DNA from: Microcystis aeruginosa W13-11
GTDB lineage: Bacteria; Cyanobacteriota; Cyanobacteriia; Cyanobacteriales; Microcystaceae
DNA length: 18,210 nt
Reading direction: 5' to 3'
Assembly: GCA_009995705.1 (NCBI GenBank)
Contig: JAADBR010000112.1
Location: 1 to 18,210 of the forward strand
This document shows positions 1-6,989 of this stretch, piece after piece. The notes beneath the pieces are model-generated. The model did no database searches and was not told the DNA's origin. It was given only the letters and a program-made list of their open reading frames with translations. Position numbers and translations under genes: made by a program. Every line of letters starts with the position of its first letter. The first letter of the stretch is position 1.

Positions 1-398
1 TATATACTCACTTCTCTGCGATGCAGTCGCACTCGCGGGAGCGCATTTTGTAGCTTGCTTAAAGCTTTGTTTCTGTCTGTATCACTTGTTACTTTTTAAA
101 ATGAGAATTGCTGGCTCTAATCAGAGTCCATATCTTTGGGGGAAGCTTAGAGATTAATCTAGTTAAGCCGACTTATGACGTTATCTTATTGTCGTCTGTT
201 GCCTATTAGCTTGCAGGTGATAACTCGGGAATTAGTACAAAAGTTCAAATTTCCTCGACCCAGCCCCAGCGCTCCTGTGTAGTCTTAAGGAGTAATTTTA
301 TCCCAGAGATGTTATCGTTAAAGCGGTCAAATGGCCGAACGTCCTAGGGGATTTTCGGGAAAGATTGTGCGACCTGTCGTAATCTCAGATAGAACCTT
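1..398. other. Gene-free leader region upstream of the Mo-nitro_C-like gene
   Basis: No reading frame of convincing length or composition is visible on either strand, and no tRNA or rRNA is recognisable. The only local structures are short hairpins (GCGA/TCGC around 18-30) and an AAGGAG at about 286-291. A 12-codon frame opens with the ATG near 309, which is too far from that AAGGAG to be a convincing leader peptide. The stretch probably holds the promoter and 5' UTR of the gene starting at 399, but no clear -35/-10 pair can be defended. Confidence 0.4.
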
Positions 399-791
399 AT
401 GAGTCAATCAATTGAAGATAAAGCTATGACCAATGCTGATGTATCAGACTATACCACAAATAAAATAATTGTCTCTAATTGGATCGCCCCTTGGTCGAAA
501 GGCAATCGGAAAAACCCGTCACCGCAACCAAAATGGGATTTATGGCAACCCCTGCGGCAACGAATTGATCGCCTAGAGATTAATACACCCGAACTAGCTC
601 ACAGGATTTGTCGCCTAATTCCGGCTCAATGTCCCTTTGCCCGGAAAATTACCCTATTTAGCCGGACAATTCTAGAGATTCCCCCCCTTTGCAAGCTAAA
701 TCCCCTCTACGAAAACCTGATGATGTTAAGATTTCGCGCTCTTTCTTACCTGGCCGATGAATGTGGAGAGGATATCGGTGCTTACTGCTAA
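399..791 (+). CDS. Mo-dependent nitrogenase C-terminal domain family protein (stand-alone)
   Basis: This 130-aa protein has a variable N-terminus of about 45 residues. A conserved block follows, running from roughly residue 47 (WDLWQPLRQRIDRLEI) through CRLIPAQCPFARKI and PPLCKLNPLYENL to the terminal RFRALSYLADECGEDI. This is the signature of the cyanobacterial family named after the C-terminus of Mo-dependent nitrogenase (Mo-nitro_C). Members occur widely in cyanobacteria as small stand-alone proteins, also in strains that do not fix nitrogen, and their function is not known. Four Cys residues (in CRLIPAQC, PPLC and DEC) are notable. No nitrogenase gene is present in the window. The ATG at 399 is used because the frame is open from it; a second ATG at 426 would remove only nine weakly conserved residues. 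No SD sequence is visible. It is followed after 30 bp by another same-strand gene. Confidence 0.85.
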   Translation: MSQSIEDKAMTNADVSDYTTNKIIVSNWIAPWSKGNRKNPSPQPKWDLWQPLRQRIDRLEINTPELAHRICRLIPAQCPFARKITLFSRTILEIPPLCKLNPLYENLMMLRFRALSYLADECGEDIGAYC

Positions 792-821
792 AATGGGAGA
801 GTGTATTTAATCGCCACACCT

Positions 822-1580
822 ATGGCCATCATCGCTCTGAAAGCTTGGTATCTGGACAAATACGAACCCATCCGGGAGGTTGTCAAACGTCCCCACGACT
901 TGCGCTTAAGTCGCAATAGTCTCTTAAAATCGGGTTTAAGAGCCGATTTTCTCGATGATAGTCTGACAATACAGGGTTCTGTCTGGTTCCAACGCTATCT
1001 AGAAGGGGAAAGGGTGGAATTTTACCTCGAAGGTAGTGGCGGTTACGTCATCTCGAATATTGACCTGATTTCCCAAGAAATTTACTTTACTAAACAAGAC
1101 CTCAGCACTTGGCTGGATCCCGTCATTTATTTTAGCTCCCAAAGCCAATTTAAGGACTCTAGCACCGCTTTAAAAACAGTTTTGACCGAAACTGTCGAAA
1201 GTCTCAATAAACGCTCCCGTTTGCCCTTAAACATCGAGGAAACGCCTCGAACTGAGGGCAATGTCACCAGATTGAGTGATAGTCAATTACGCAAAATTCG
1301 CAAAAGTTTATTATTTATTGCCGATGCTACGGCGATTAGCCAAAAGGAAACGGAATTACTGCCTAGTCCCCTAGTGGGTGTAGAATTAGGTTATGCGATC
1401 GCTTGTAAACAGGGCGGACAAATTCTGCTAACCTATCAAAATCGAGCGGAATTAAAGGGTAAACTAGCTTTTGACCTGCCAAGCTACCAAAAATTGATTT
1501 TCTCGGATCTGAGCGAATTGCGTCTCACTTTTCCGCCTTTAATGGCAACTTTACTACAAAAATTCAATCTGATTAGTTAA
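822..1580 (+). CDS. Conserved cyanobacterial protein with a C-terminal TIR/deoxyribosyltransferase-like domain
   Basis: The 252-aa protein is not one I can name. Residues 1-110 form a cyanobacterial-type N-terminal region (ALKAWYLDKYEPIREV at 5-20, then beta-rich sequence). Residues about 112-150 look like a linker. From about 155 there is a hydrophobic strand ending LLFIADAT, then PSPLVGVELGYAIACKQG and the strand QILLTY (201-206). The pattern of an Asp/Thr loop, then P-x-x-x-x-ELGYA, then a beta strand is shared by nucleoside 2-deoxyribosyltransferase-like and TIR-like nucleotide-binding proteins, in which the Glu of ELGYA (here E188) is catalytic. That assignment is inference. I chose ATG 822 over GTG 801 because the conserved-looking ALKAWYL block begins right after it and the GGGAGA before 801 touches the GTG directly. 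It lies 30 bp after the preceding gene and 5 bp before the next, so an operon is likely. Confidence 0.75.
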   Translation: MAIIALKAWYLDKYEPIREVVKRPHDLRLSRNSLLKSGLRADFLDDSLTIQGSVWFQRYLEGERVEFYLEGSGGYVISNIDLISQEIYFTKQDLSTWLDPVIYFSSQSQFKDSSTALKTVLTETVESLNKRSRLPLNIEETPRTEGNVTRLSDSQLRKIRKSLLFIADATAISQKETELLPSPLVGVELGYAIACKQGGQILLTYQNRAELKGKLAFDLPSYQKLIFSDLSELRLTFPPLMATLLQKFNLIS

Positions 1581-1585
1581 AAAAA

Positions 1586-1837
1586 ATGAGTAGAAAAGCT
1601 GACGAGTACGCCGTACATTTGTTCTTGAGCAGTGGACATCGCGAGGAAGTCCGTTTTTTGACTATCCAGGAGTTTCAAAAGTGGTACAGTAACGAATTAG
1701 TTCCGAAAGCCGATTCTCAGGATTTTATCAATATTCCGATCAGAAATATTCAGGGGGAATATATGGTTTTACGTCCAGCTAGTATCGTTGCTATTCGCGT
1801 GGAACCCGTCTTTTTTGGCAGTGTGGAAAGAATGTAA
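1586..1837 (+). CDS. Conserved small cyanobacterial protein, function unknown
   Basis: The 83-aa product is acidic to neutral and has no signal peptide or membrane segment. It alternates short beta-like runs (AVHLFLSS, EEVRFLTI, YMVLRPASIVAIRVEP) with one helix (QEFQKWYSNELV). The C-terminal strand pattern, with a turn at NIQGEY, suggests a small beta-barrel (SH3- or Sm-like) fold, but this is only an impression. I do not recognise a named family. It begins 5 bp after the preceding stop, preceded by a run of A residues with no SD, and is probably the last gene of the three-gene unit. The next gene is convergent, 42 bp away. Confidence 0.7.
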   Translation: MSRKADEYAVHLFLSSGHREEVRFLTIQEFQKWYSNELVPKADSQDFINIPIRNIQGEYMVLRPASIVAIRVEPVFFGSVERM

Positions 1838-1879
1838 TTTGTCGTTATCGCTAAAAAAGATAGTTAGATAGGGATAATT

Positions 1880-2287
1880 TTAGAGATTATTGATGATTCT
1901 CTCAATATCAGCTTGGATTTGATTGCTGACTTTGCCTTGCCAGCGTTCTTTTAATTCCCTTAATCCCACTTCTGCGTATTGACAAATCTTATCTAAAATT
2001 TCTTTGCCATCGCTAGGTTGAGCATAAGAATTCTTTTTACAGATAATATAAATTCCTGCGGTTAAAGCTAAAATAACCTCTGGATCGATTTGGCTAATAT
2101 TAATTAAATCTTGTCGATTGCTCAAAGTGGTTCCGTAGATACTGAAGTCTTCTTTAATAGCAAAAGCAGCGGCGAATAAATAGGCATCTACCATGCGCTC
2201 GAAGGTTTTATTATCTTTTAGTACCTGTAGATAATTTCTGGAAGTTTCTGAGGCATAAATCTTCAAACTGGCATCGATTCTCTGCAT
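1880..2287 (-). CDS. Dnd-system-associated small protein (candidate)
   Basis: The 135-aa, largely helical protein contains the block RMVDAYLFAAAFAIKEDF (31-48), then SQIDPEVILALTAGIYI and a C-terminal acidic/basic helix ending RIINNL. It has no enzymatic motif. Its ATG overlaps the stop codon of the dndD-like frame (TAATG at 2285-2289), so it was translationally coupled to it. Small proteins of this kind are known next to dnd clusters (the 'dnd system-associated protein 4' type), and gene order and size fit. It is not DndE: DndE is a shorter basic DNA-binding protein with a different N-terminal motif, none of which is seen. The reading frame is intact even though the upstream dndD is broken. 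Family assignment is moderate; the gene itself is well supported by the coupling and composition. Confidence 0.65.
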   Translation of the reverse strand: MQRIDASLKIYASETSRNYLQVLKDNKTFERMVDAYLFAAAFAIKEDFSIYGTTLSNRQDLINISQIDPEVILALTAGIYIICKKNSYAQPSDGKEILDKICQYAEVGLRELKERWQGKVSNQIQADIERIINNL

Positions 2288-3786
2288 TAGTAATTCTCCA
2301 TCACTTCAATCACAGAAGCATCTTCATCGGCAGCTAAACGGTGTATTTTGAACATATCAGTAGTGTAGGGGAGCAGCAGATTTAAAAGTGGATCGGGAAG
2401 ATCGCGATCCGTGGCTAAAATAATCACTTGGGAGTTTAAATTAGGGAGAGAGTTAATAATATTTTTTTGATGTTCTTTGTCTAAATGTCCAAAAGGTGTA
2501 TCCATAATTAGGGGGACACAGGTATCAGTTATTTGATTTAAACCGGTGATAAAAGCAAAGGCTAAAGCTTCCTTTTCTCCTGCACTTAAGACATCGGGAT
2601 TTAATAATTTTCCTGTGATAGTACGGACTCCTAAACTGTATTCGGGAGTGATTTCTACTCCTCTATATTCCTCTGGTTTATTGGTTATTTGTAAATAGCG
2701 ATCGCTGGTTACTTGATTAATCATTTTTTGAGAATTATCGATATTCCATTCGATTAATTCGTTAGTGGCATTTTTTAAACCTCTGGCCATTTTAACCTGA
2801 TTAGATAACATCAATGTGGTTTGATTTTCACTGGCTAAAATTTCCACTTCTTTGCGTAAATTTTCTAATTGCTTTTCTTTGATTTCAATGTGCTTTTGCA
2901 AGCGTTCGATCCTTTCTTCAATCTCCTTAACTTTTTGTTCCGATTCGTCAACTTTTCGCCAAATCTCCCTCACCGAGTCTTGATTTATTCCCGTGGTTTC
3001 CTGTTTTAGCTGTCTCATATCTTGATTAATTTCTTCGATTTCTTCTTCTAAAAGATCTCTTTGTAAAAGCAATTGACTATAGTTGATAAATTTGGCATTA
3101 TCTCGGATAATTCCCTGTAAATCAATTCTAAGTTGGTCTTTTTCTATTCTGGTGGCGTTGTCCACTTCTAAGGACTCTAGTTCGATAATTTGTTGCAGGA
3201 TAAAGTCACGAGAATTTTGATCTAAACAACGACCACATAGACAGCTTTCGTCGTCAAGTATTGCTTTTAAAACTGCTATAGAATTAGTTTTATAGGTGCT
3301 TTTTAAGCTAGTAACTTGCAAATCATCGGCCATTTCCTGCACAAAGTTAATCAGCAAAGGTATCGAAGCTTTTTTTAACCAAGAATCAATAGACTTTTGC
3401 AGGTTATTTAACTCAGTTTGTAAACCGATACGCCTTTTCTCTAAGTTATGAATTTCCTCTAACTTTTCTCGCAAACTTTCAATCTGAGTGGCTTTTTCTT
3501 GAGCATCATGATGGATAATTTGAGCATTTTTTTCCTCATCTTTAGCATTTTTACGCTGACCTTGTTGTAGATCAATTTCTTCTTCTAATTCTCGCAATTG
3601 TTGCAGCTTATCTGTAAATTTCTGACTGGTTCCCTCTGCTTTATTTAAACGTTTTTCTAATTCTTGTAAGGCTTTTTCTGTATCATCGCGCAGATTTCTT
3701 AATTCCGGGATACCCAAAACTTTTTCAATTGCTTCTTTTGCCTCTTTAGTTTGAGTTATCTGGGTATATTGTTCAATTTTTAAGCC

Positions 3787-3794
3787 ATCAAAAC
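3787..3794. repeat. 8-bp target site duplication, copy 1 (ATCAAAAC)
   Basis: This is a direct repeat identical to 3913-3920, abutting the MITE end exactly on this side. Confidence 0.9.
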
Positions 3795-3912
3795 GTAAGG
3801 ATTCAGGTCATACAAAAAGCAGTCAACCCCTTGCTGTGTAAGCATTTAGGGGAATTATGGACAAATGCTCATTCTCATTAAGAAACGCTGAAAGCCTTAA
3901 TTTAATCCTTAC
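3795..3912. mobile_element. 118-bp MITE with IS66-type ends, inserted in dndD
   Basis: The element is bounded by a perfect 9-bp terminal inverted repeat, GTAAGGATT at 3795-3803 and AATCCTTAC at 3904-3912. It is flanked by a perfect 8-bp direct repeat ATCAAAAC at 3787-3794 and 3913-3920. Ends starting with GTAA and an 8-bp target duplication are hallmarks of the IS66 family, so this is most likely a non-autonomous IS66 derivative. It encodes nothing. A near-central inverted repeat AGCATTT (3841-3847) / AAATGCT (3863-3869) could fold into a hairpin. Removing the element plus one ATCAAAAC copy restores an open dndD frame across the junction (FFCFD-GLKIEQ), which is strong proof of the insertion boundaries. 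Confidence 0.9.
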
Positions 3913-3920
3913 ATCAAAAC
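3913..3920. repeat. 8-bp target site duplication, copy 2 (ATCAAAAC)
   Basis: This is a direct repeat identical to 3787-3794, abutting the other MITE end. It encodes the last intact codons of the N-terminal dndD fragment. Confidence 0.9.
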
Positions 3921-4362
3921 AGAAAAAATCTCGAATAGATTTAGGAAGCAATGCTTCGATATATTCCCTAGAGTTACTTCTTATGGTTCCATCTTCATAA
4001 AATAATACTTCCTCTACGCTGGGATAAGAAGTGATACCATTATTTTTTAATTTCGCTGTGCGACTGATAAAGTAATTTTTCTCGTTTCTAATAAAATTTA
4101 ATTCTACCCGCATTTCTATTACTGGTGAAGAATCATCCTTACCTCGATAAAAATAGGTTTTCAGAGTCTCTTTAGATACAATATCTCCCCCATAGAGACA
4201 CCATAAAATCCCTGTCATCAGAGAAGTTTTACCGTGACCATTATTACCGAAGATAATCTGAATTTTTCTGTCGGGATGCAGGTTAAAAGTAATATTTTGA
4301 CTGGGATAACATTTCCAATTAGTTAAGCGAATTTGTTTCAGTCTCAAAATCATAGAGTTTAT

Positions 4363-4530
4363 TTATTGTGGGGAGTCGGTATATTTTTCGATAAGTTTGA
4401 CAATTTTAGGTGATAGCCGCCGATTTTTTAGAGTAATTTTTGCTACTTCTAAAGCCATGGCTTCCTTTAGCAGTTGGGGAGGTATCTCATATTTTTGTGC
4501 CAGTTCTTCAATTTTAGCAGTTATGTCCAT
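4363..4530 (-). CDS. 55-aa DNA-modification-system-associated small protein (candidate)
   Basis: A 55-codon minus-strand frame opens with ATG at 4530 (MDITAKIEELAQKYEIPPQ) and ends 9 bp before the ATG of the dndD-like gene. It predicts two or three short helices: AKIEELAQKYEI, PQLLKEAMALEVAKITL, and a basic segment KNRRLSPKIVKLIEKY. Coding evidence is the biased, amphipathic composition and the tight spacing to dndD. Small proteins of this size directly before dndD are known in cyanobacterial Dnd-type clusters, annotated only as associated small proteins. There is no SD, and 4531 onward contains no dndC, so this is the first gene of what remains of the operon. An overlapping plus-strand frame (4397-4633) has no family resemblance. 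Confidence 0.6.
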   Translation of the reverse strand: MDITAKIEELAQKYEIPPQLLKEAMALEVAKITLKNRRLSPKIVKLIEKYTDSPQ

Positions 4531-4845
4531 GAATTTTTTGTGGGTTGGGGAGTGGGGATTGTCAAGTCTTAATTCCTATTGGCCAAGAGATACCTTGATG
4601 ACGAGAAATTTTATAACAGATTTGACTAGGTAAGGCCCTAGTAACTTACAGCCTTTATCGTAAATATGAAGTATAACCTAATTTGGTATTGACGACCGAC
4701 TACCCAAAAGGAAAACTTCGTACTTCACCATTAAGAGAACTGCTATAAGCTAATCTACTCTCAACCTTATACAAAAACACCACAAAAGCTAAAATAGATA
4801 GCTGACAGTGATTCTGAACACAATAGCAATATAGACTAAACCGCC
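4531..4845. other. Divergent intergenic region between the dnd relic and rsmE
   Basis: No gene is visible on either strand; in particular no dndC, which normally precedes dndD, can be read on the minus strand. The region holds a short hairpin CTAGG (4626-4630) / CCTAG (4637-4641) and a distant inverted repeat TGAAGTA (4667-4673) / TACTTCA (4721-4727). It must contain both divergent promoters, but no consensus pair is convincing. Confidence 0.4.
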
Positions 4846-5547
4846 TTGTATTATCGTCTTCTTCTTGATTTTAACACCCTAGAAAACGGGTTAATTGCCT
4901 TAACACCGGAACAAAGTCATTATCTTACAAAAGTTGTTCGTTTAAAATCCCATGACCATTTTATTGCCCTAAATGGACAAGGACAAGCGTGGTTAGCGGA
5001 AATAATTGATAATTCGGCCCATCTTTTAGAAGCGATAAACGAAACCACCGAACTACCAGTACAAGTGAATTTAATGGTAGCAATTCCCAAAAATGGCTTT
5101 GATGATATCGTTCGCGCTGCCACCGAATTAGGAGTTTATCGGATTATCCCGCTGCTGACAGAACGCGGTTTAGTCAATCCTAGTCCTCAAAAAATTGACC
5201 GTTGGCGAAAAATTGCCCGGGAAGCTGTAGAACAATCAGAAAGACAGATTATTCCCATTATCGAAGAACCACAACCATTTTTAGCCATCCTTAAGCGGGG
5301 AGCTAACCCACAGACAACTTGTTATATTGGTGTTACCCGTAGAACAGTGGCCCCGCTACTTTCCCAATTGCAAACATCAACCGAGATAACCATGGCCATT
5401 GGACCGGAAGGGGGATGGACGGAGACAGAAATAGAACAAGCGATCGCTGCTGATTTTGTGCCTGTATCACTGGGAAAACGCATTTTGAGAACAATTACCG
5501 CTCCCTTAGTGGCTCTTGCTATCATTAACGCCTATTTAGACAGCTAA
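4846..5547 (+). CDS. rsmE: 16S rRNA (uracil(1498)-N3)-methyltransferase RsmE
   Basis: RsmE methylates N3 of U1498 in helix 44 of 16S rRNA using S-adenosylmethionine. The 233-aa protein has the N-terminal PUA-like RNA-binding part (to about residue 70: EQSHYLTKVVRLK, FIALNGQG) and the SPOUT methyltransferase domain with its trefoil-knot motifs. These are VAIPKNGFDDIVRAATELGV (78-97), the RWRKIAREAVEQSER helix, IGPEGGWTETEI (185-196) and SLGKRILRTITAPLVAL (208-224). The usual RILRTETA reads RILRTITA here, with Ile in place of Glu. The start is TTG 4846: an in-frame TAA lies at 4837-4839 and no ATG lies in the early conserved part. Length is normal for the family. It is transcribed away from the dnd relic, and its downstream neighbour is 222 bp away. 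Confidence 0.95.
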   Translation: MYYRLLLDFNTLENGLIALTPEQSHYLTKVVRLKSHDHFIALNGQGQAWLAEIIDNSAHLLEAINETTELPVQVNLMVAIPKNGFDDIVRAATELGVYRIIPLLTERGLVNPSPQKIDRWRKIAREAVEQSERQIIPIIEEPQPFLAILKRGANPQTTCYIGVTRRTVAPLLSQLQTSTEITMAIGPEGGWTETEIEQAIAADFVPVSLGKRILRTITAPLVALAIINAYLDS

Positions 5548-5769
5548 TTGACTATAGTTTCTATGACCAAGACTAGCCATCGAGATAACTGAAATCCTTT
5601 CGCTTCTTACCCAAAGCAAGAACTAGCAGCAGTTCCCCGGTGGTCAGATTTTCCCTTTTTTGCCGAAACCACCCTGGTCAATTCCCATTAAAGACCCCGA
5701 CTGGGATACCGCCTTGCAATCCGATAGCGCCCTCATATTCCTCGAAAAAACTCCCCCTAGCGCAACTTT
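5548..5769 (+). other. Intergenic region with a possible gene remnant overlapping the next start
   Basis: One plus-strand frame is open from just after a TAG near 5616 to the TGA at 5771-5773, reading PFLPKPPWSIPIKDPDWDT and then QSDSALIFLEKTPPSATL. Its stop overlaps the ATG of the next gene (ATGA at 5770-5773). It has no ATG; the only standard start is a TTG about 40 codons before the end. The composition looks protein-like, so this may be the 3' end of a decayed upstream gene or a short translated leader. No family is recognised. Confidence 0.25.
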
Positions 5770-6399
5770 ATGACCTCTAGTAGCCCTTCTAACCCCTCTT
5801 TTGACTGGTTTAACCCCTCGCCCCAGCAAGACAGCGATTTACTGGCACAAATCGGCTTTATCCCCGGTGTCAAAGAATTTCTCACCTTGCGACAGGTTCA
5901 CGCCTTGGAACACGCCACCGTCTGGGTATTAAGCGAAATGGCTGCCCGTCGTCAATCGCCTTTTGACCATTCCCCAGCGGATAACGAGGCCCTGGGGGGA
6001 CTATCCACCGATAGGGGTTTTTATCTCTACGGACAGGTTAATACAAATGAACTACAAATTGCGGTCAAACAGGCACTCCATCGTCTCAAAAATGGCGAGG
6101 GGCAATTGGCATTACATCCGCGTTGTGGCACCAATTTATCGGTAACTTTAGCCTTAACCGCCGGCTTAGTCTTAGGAACTCATCTCATCTTCCCCAGAAG
6201 TCCGATTTCTCAGTTATTAGGCTTAGGTTTAGCCACTGCCACCGCTTTTCAAATCGGGCCAGATGTGGGAATGTCGGCCCAAAAATACCTGACCACGGCC
6301 ATTCCCTTTAACTTAACAATCGTTAACATTGCACCAAAGGCAGACCTATGGGGACGTTCGGGGCATTTCGTGGCAGTGGAGTGGCAAGATTTGCAATAA
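5770..6399 (+). CDS. DUF6391-type membrane protein with HxxEH motif
   Basis: This 209-aa cyanobacterial protein belongs, by its motifs, to the family I know as DUF6391, with no assigned function. Residues 34-60 contain LTLRQVHALEHATVWVLSE, including HALEH, an HxxEH arrangement. Residues about 116-126 read LHPRCGTNLSV and lead directly into a hydrophobic stretch LALTAGLVLGTHLIF, with a second one LLGLGLATATAFQIG after it, so one or two membrane segments are likely. The pairing of HxxEH with HPRCGTN ahead of a membrane helix resembles that of the DUF1385/YqhQ family (HGAEH ... HPRCGT). This suggests a related metal-binding membrane protein; function remains unknown. The start ATG overlaps the stop of a short upstream frame. 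psaE follows 78 bp downstream. Confidence 0.75.
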   Translation: MTSSSPSNPSFDWFNPSPQQDSDLLAQIGFIPGVKEFLTLRQVHALEHATVWVLSEMAARRQSPFDHSPADNEALGGLSTDRGFYLYGQVNTNELQIAVKQALHRLKNGEGQLALHPRCGTNLSVTLALTAGLVLGTHLIFPRSPISQLLGLGLATATAFQIGPDVGMSAQKYLTTAIPFNLTIVNIAPKADLWGRSGHFVAVEWQDLQ

Positions 6400-6477
6400 A
6401 ACTTAAAGTAAAAACCCTTTCGGCAAACTCGCTCTGATTGTAACCTGTTAACTAAACCCTAAAAAAAAACAACACCT

Positions 6478-6711
6478 ATGCCTGGAATCGAACGCGGAGC
6501 CAAAGTTAGAATCAAACGTAAAGAGTCTTACTGGTACAACGATGTGGGAACCGTAGCCAGTGTTGACAAAAGTGGTATCCTCTATCCCGTTATCGTCCGT
6601 TTTGGCACTGTTAACTACTACGGTTTTAGTGGTAGCGCTGGTGGACTGAATACCAATAACTTCGCTGAAAGTGAATTGGAACTCGTTAAGGCTGCCCCCG
6701 CTAAGAAATAA
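6478..6711 (+). CDS. psaE: Photosystem I reaction centre subunit IV PsaE
   Basis: PsaE is a small stromal-side (cytoplasmic in cyanobacteria) photosystem I subunit that helps dock ferredoxin and supports cyclic electron flow. The 77-aa product shows the whole SH3-like domain: [19 protein letters not shown] (6-24), [37 protein letters not shown] and the closing ELELV, followed by a short Ala/Lys tail. Length and motifs are typical. The ATG is preceded by an A-rich stretch without SD, as usual for cyanobacterial photosynthesis genes. A strong hairpin terminator follows within 30 bp, so psaE is probably monocistronic or the last gene of its transcript. Confidence 0.97.
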   Translation: MPGIERGAKVRIKRKESYWYNDVGTVASVDKSGILYPVIVRFGTVNYYGFSGSAGGLNTNNFAESELELVKAAPAKK

Positions 6712-6737
6712 AGCTGACTAAAATTCGGCCTATCCTC

Positions 6738-6783
6738 ACCGACTGACTGACAGGAATTCTCTCTTGTTGGTCGGTTTTTTTTA
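6738..6783 (+). terminator. Rho-independent terminator of psaE
   Basis: ACCGAC (6738-6743) pairs with GTCGGT (6770-6775), extended by a weaker inner stem, and is followed at once by a run of eight or more T residues. It lies 27 bp after the psaE stop. Confidence 0.85.
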
Positions 6784-6788
6784 TAGCT

Positions 6789-6830
6789 ATCAGTAATCAG
6801 TTATCAGTGAACAGTAAACAGTTTACTGAT
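6789..6830. repeat. Interspersed CAGTTATCAGT-type repeat with a 17-bp palindrome
   Basis: The stretch is built of near-tandem units (ATCAGTAATCAGTTATCAGT) and ends in a perfect odd palindrome CAGTAAAC-A-GTTTACTG at 6812-6828. The same unit, AGTTATCAGT, recurs at about 9573-9600 in this window. Such units are common intergenic repeats in Microcystis-like genomes. Confidence 0.65.
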
Positions 6831-6960
6831 ATTACATTTTGGGCGCATCGCTTGCACCTCAACCATATAAAAACTGACTAATAAATTATCTAAAAGTCCC
6901 TTGAACCTTTAGCCAACAAGAGTTAATTAGTTTAATTATCCTAGATAAGTTTTTAAATAC

Positions 6961-6989
6961 TTGACAAAATATATCAAATAATTTATAAT
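6961..6989 (+). promoter_or_regulatory. Perfect sigma-70-type promoter of the aminotransferase operon
   Basis: TTGACA at 6961-6966 and TATAAT at 6984-6989 are exact consensus hexamers separated by exactly 17 bp, in AT-rich surroundings. Transcription would begin near 6996, giving a 5' leader of about 87 nt before the ATG at 7083. The leader contains GATGATG and GGTTTGAGGTG stretches but no classical SD close to the start. Confidence 0.75.

Larger units (their letters stand above)
2287..4353 (-). pseudogene. dndD: dndD-like SMC/Rad50-type ATPase, interrupted by a MITE
   Basis: Two same-strand fragments form one gene once the insertion at 3795-3912 and one target copy are removed; the rejoined product is 646 aa, close to normal DndD length. 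DndD is the SMC-like ATPase of the DNA phosphorothioation (Dnd) system. Residues 1-147 (4353-3913) carry Walker A GNNGHGKT at 36-43 and end with IRDFFCFD. The rest (3786-2287) continues GLKIEQYTQ and holds a long coiled coil with a Cys knuckle CLCGRC (about 329-334), the ABC signature LSAGE (547-551) and Walker B VPLIMDTP (571-578, Asp576). The insertion adds 126 bp including the duplication, so the frame is kept, but it brings stop codons in frame, the first at 3823-3825. The distal part could restart only at TTG 3717, without Walker A, so no working ATPase is expected. A Rad50/SbcC-like protein of another system is the alternative. Confidence 0.85.

Noticed and set aside
309..347. A 12-codon leader peptide upstream of 399
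   Set aside because: The AAGGAG is too far from its ATG, and nothing supports translation or attenuation.
1880..2287. Calling the 135-aa protein DndE
   Set aside because: DndE is shorter, basic and has a distinctive N-terminal motif; none is present here, so only 'associated protein' is justified.
4397..4633. Plus-strand 78-aa frame
   Set aside because: It lies opposite the 55-aa gene and upstream DNA, has low-complexity Ser/Phe-rich composition and no recognisable family; the minus-strand gene fits the operon better.
4846..4848. A longer rsmE starting upstream of TTG 4846
   Set aside because: An in-frame TAA at 4837-4839 excludes any extension.
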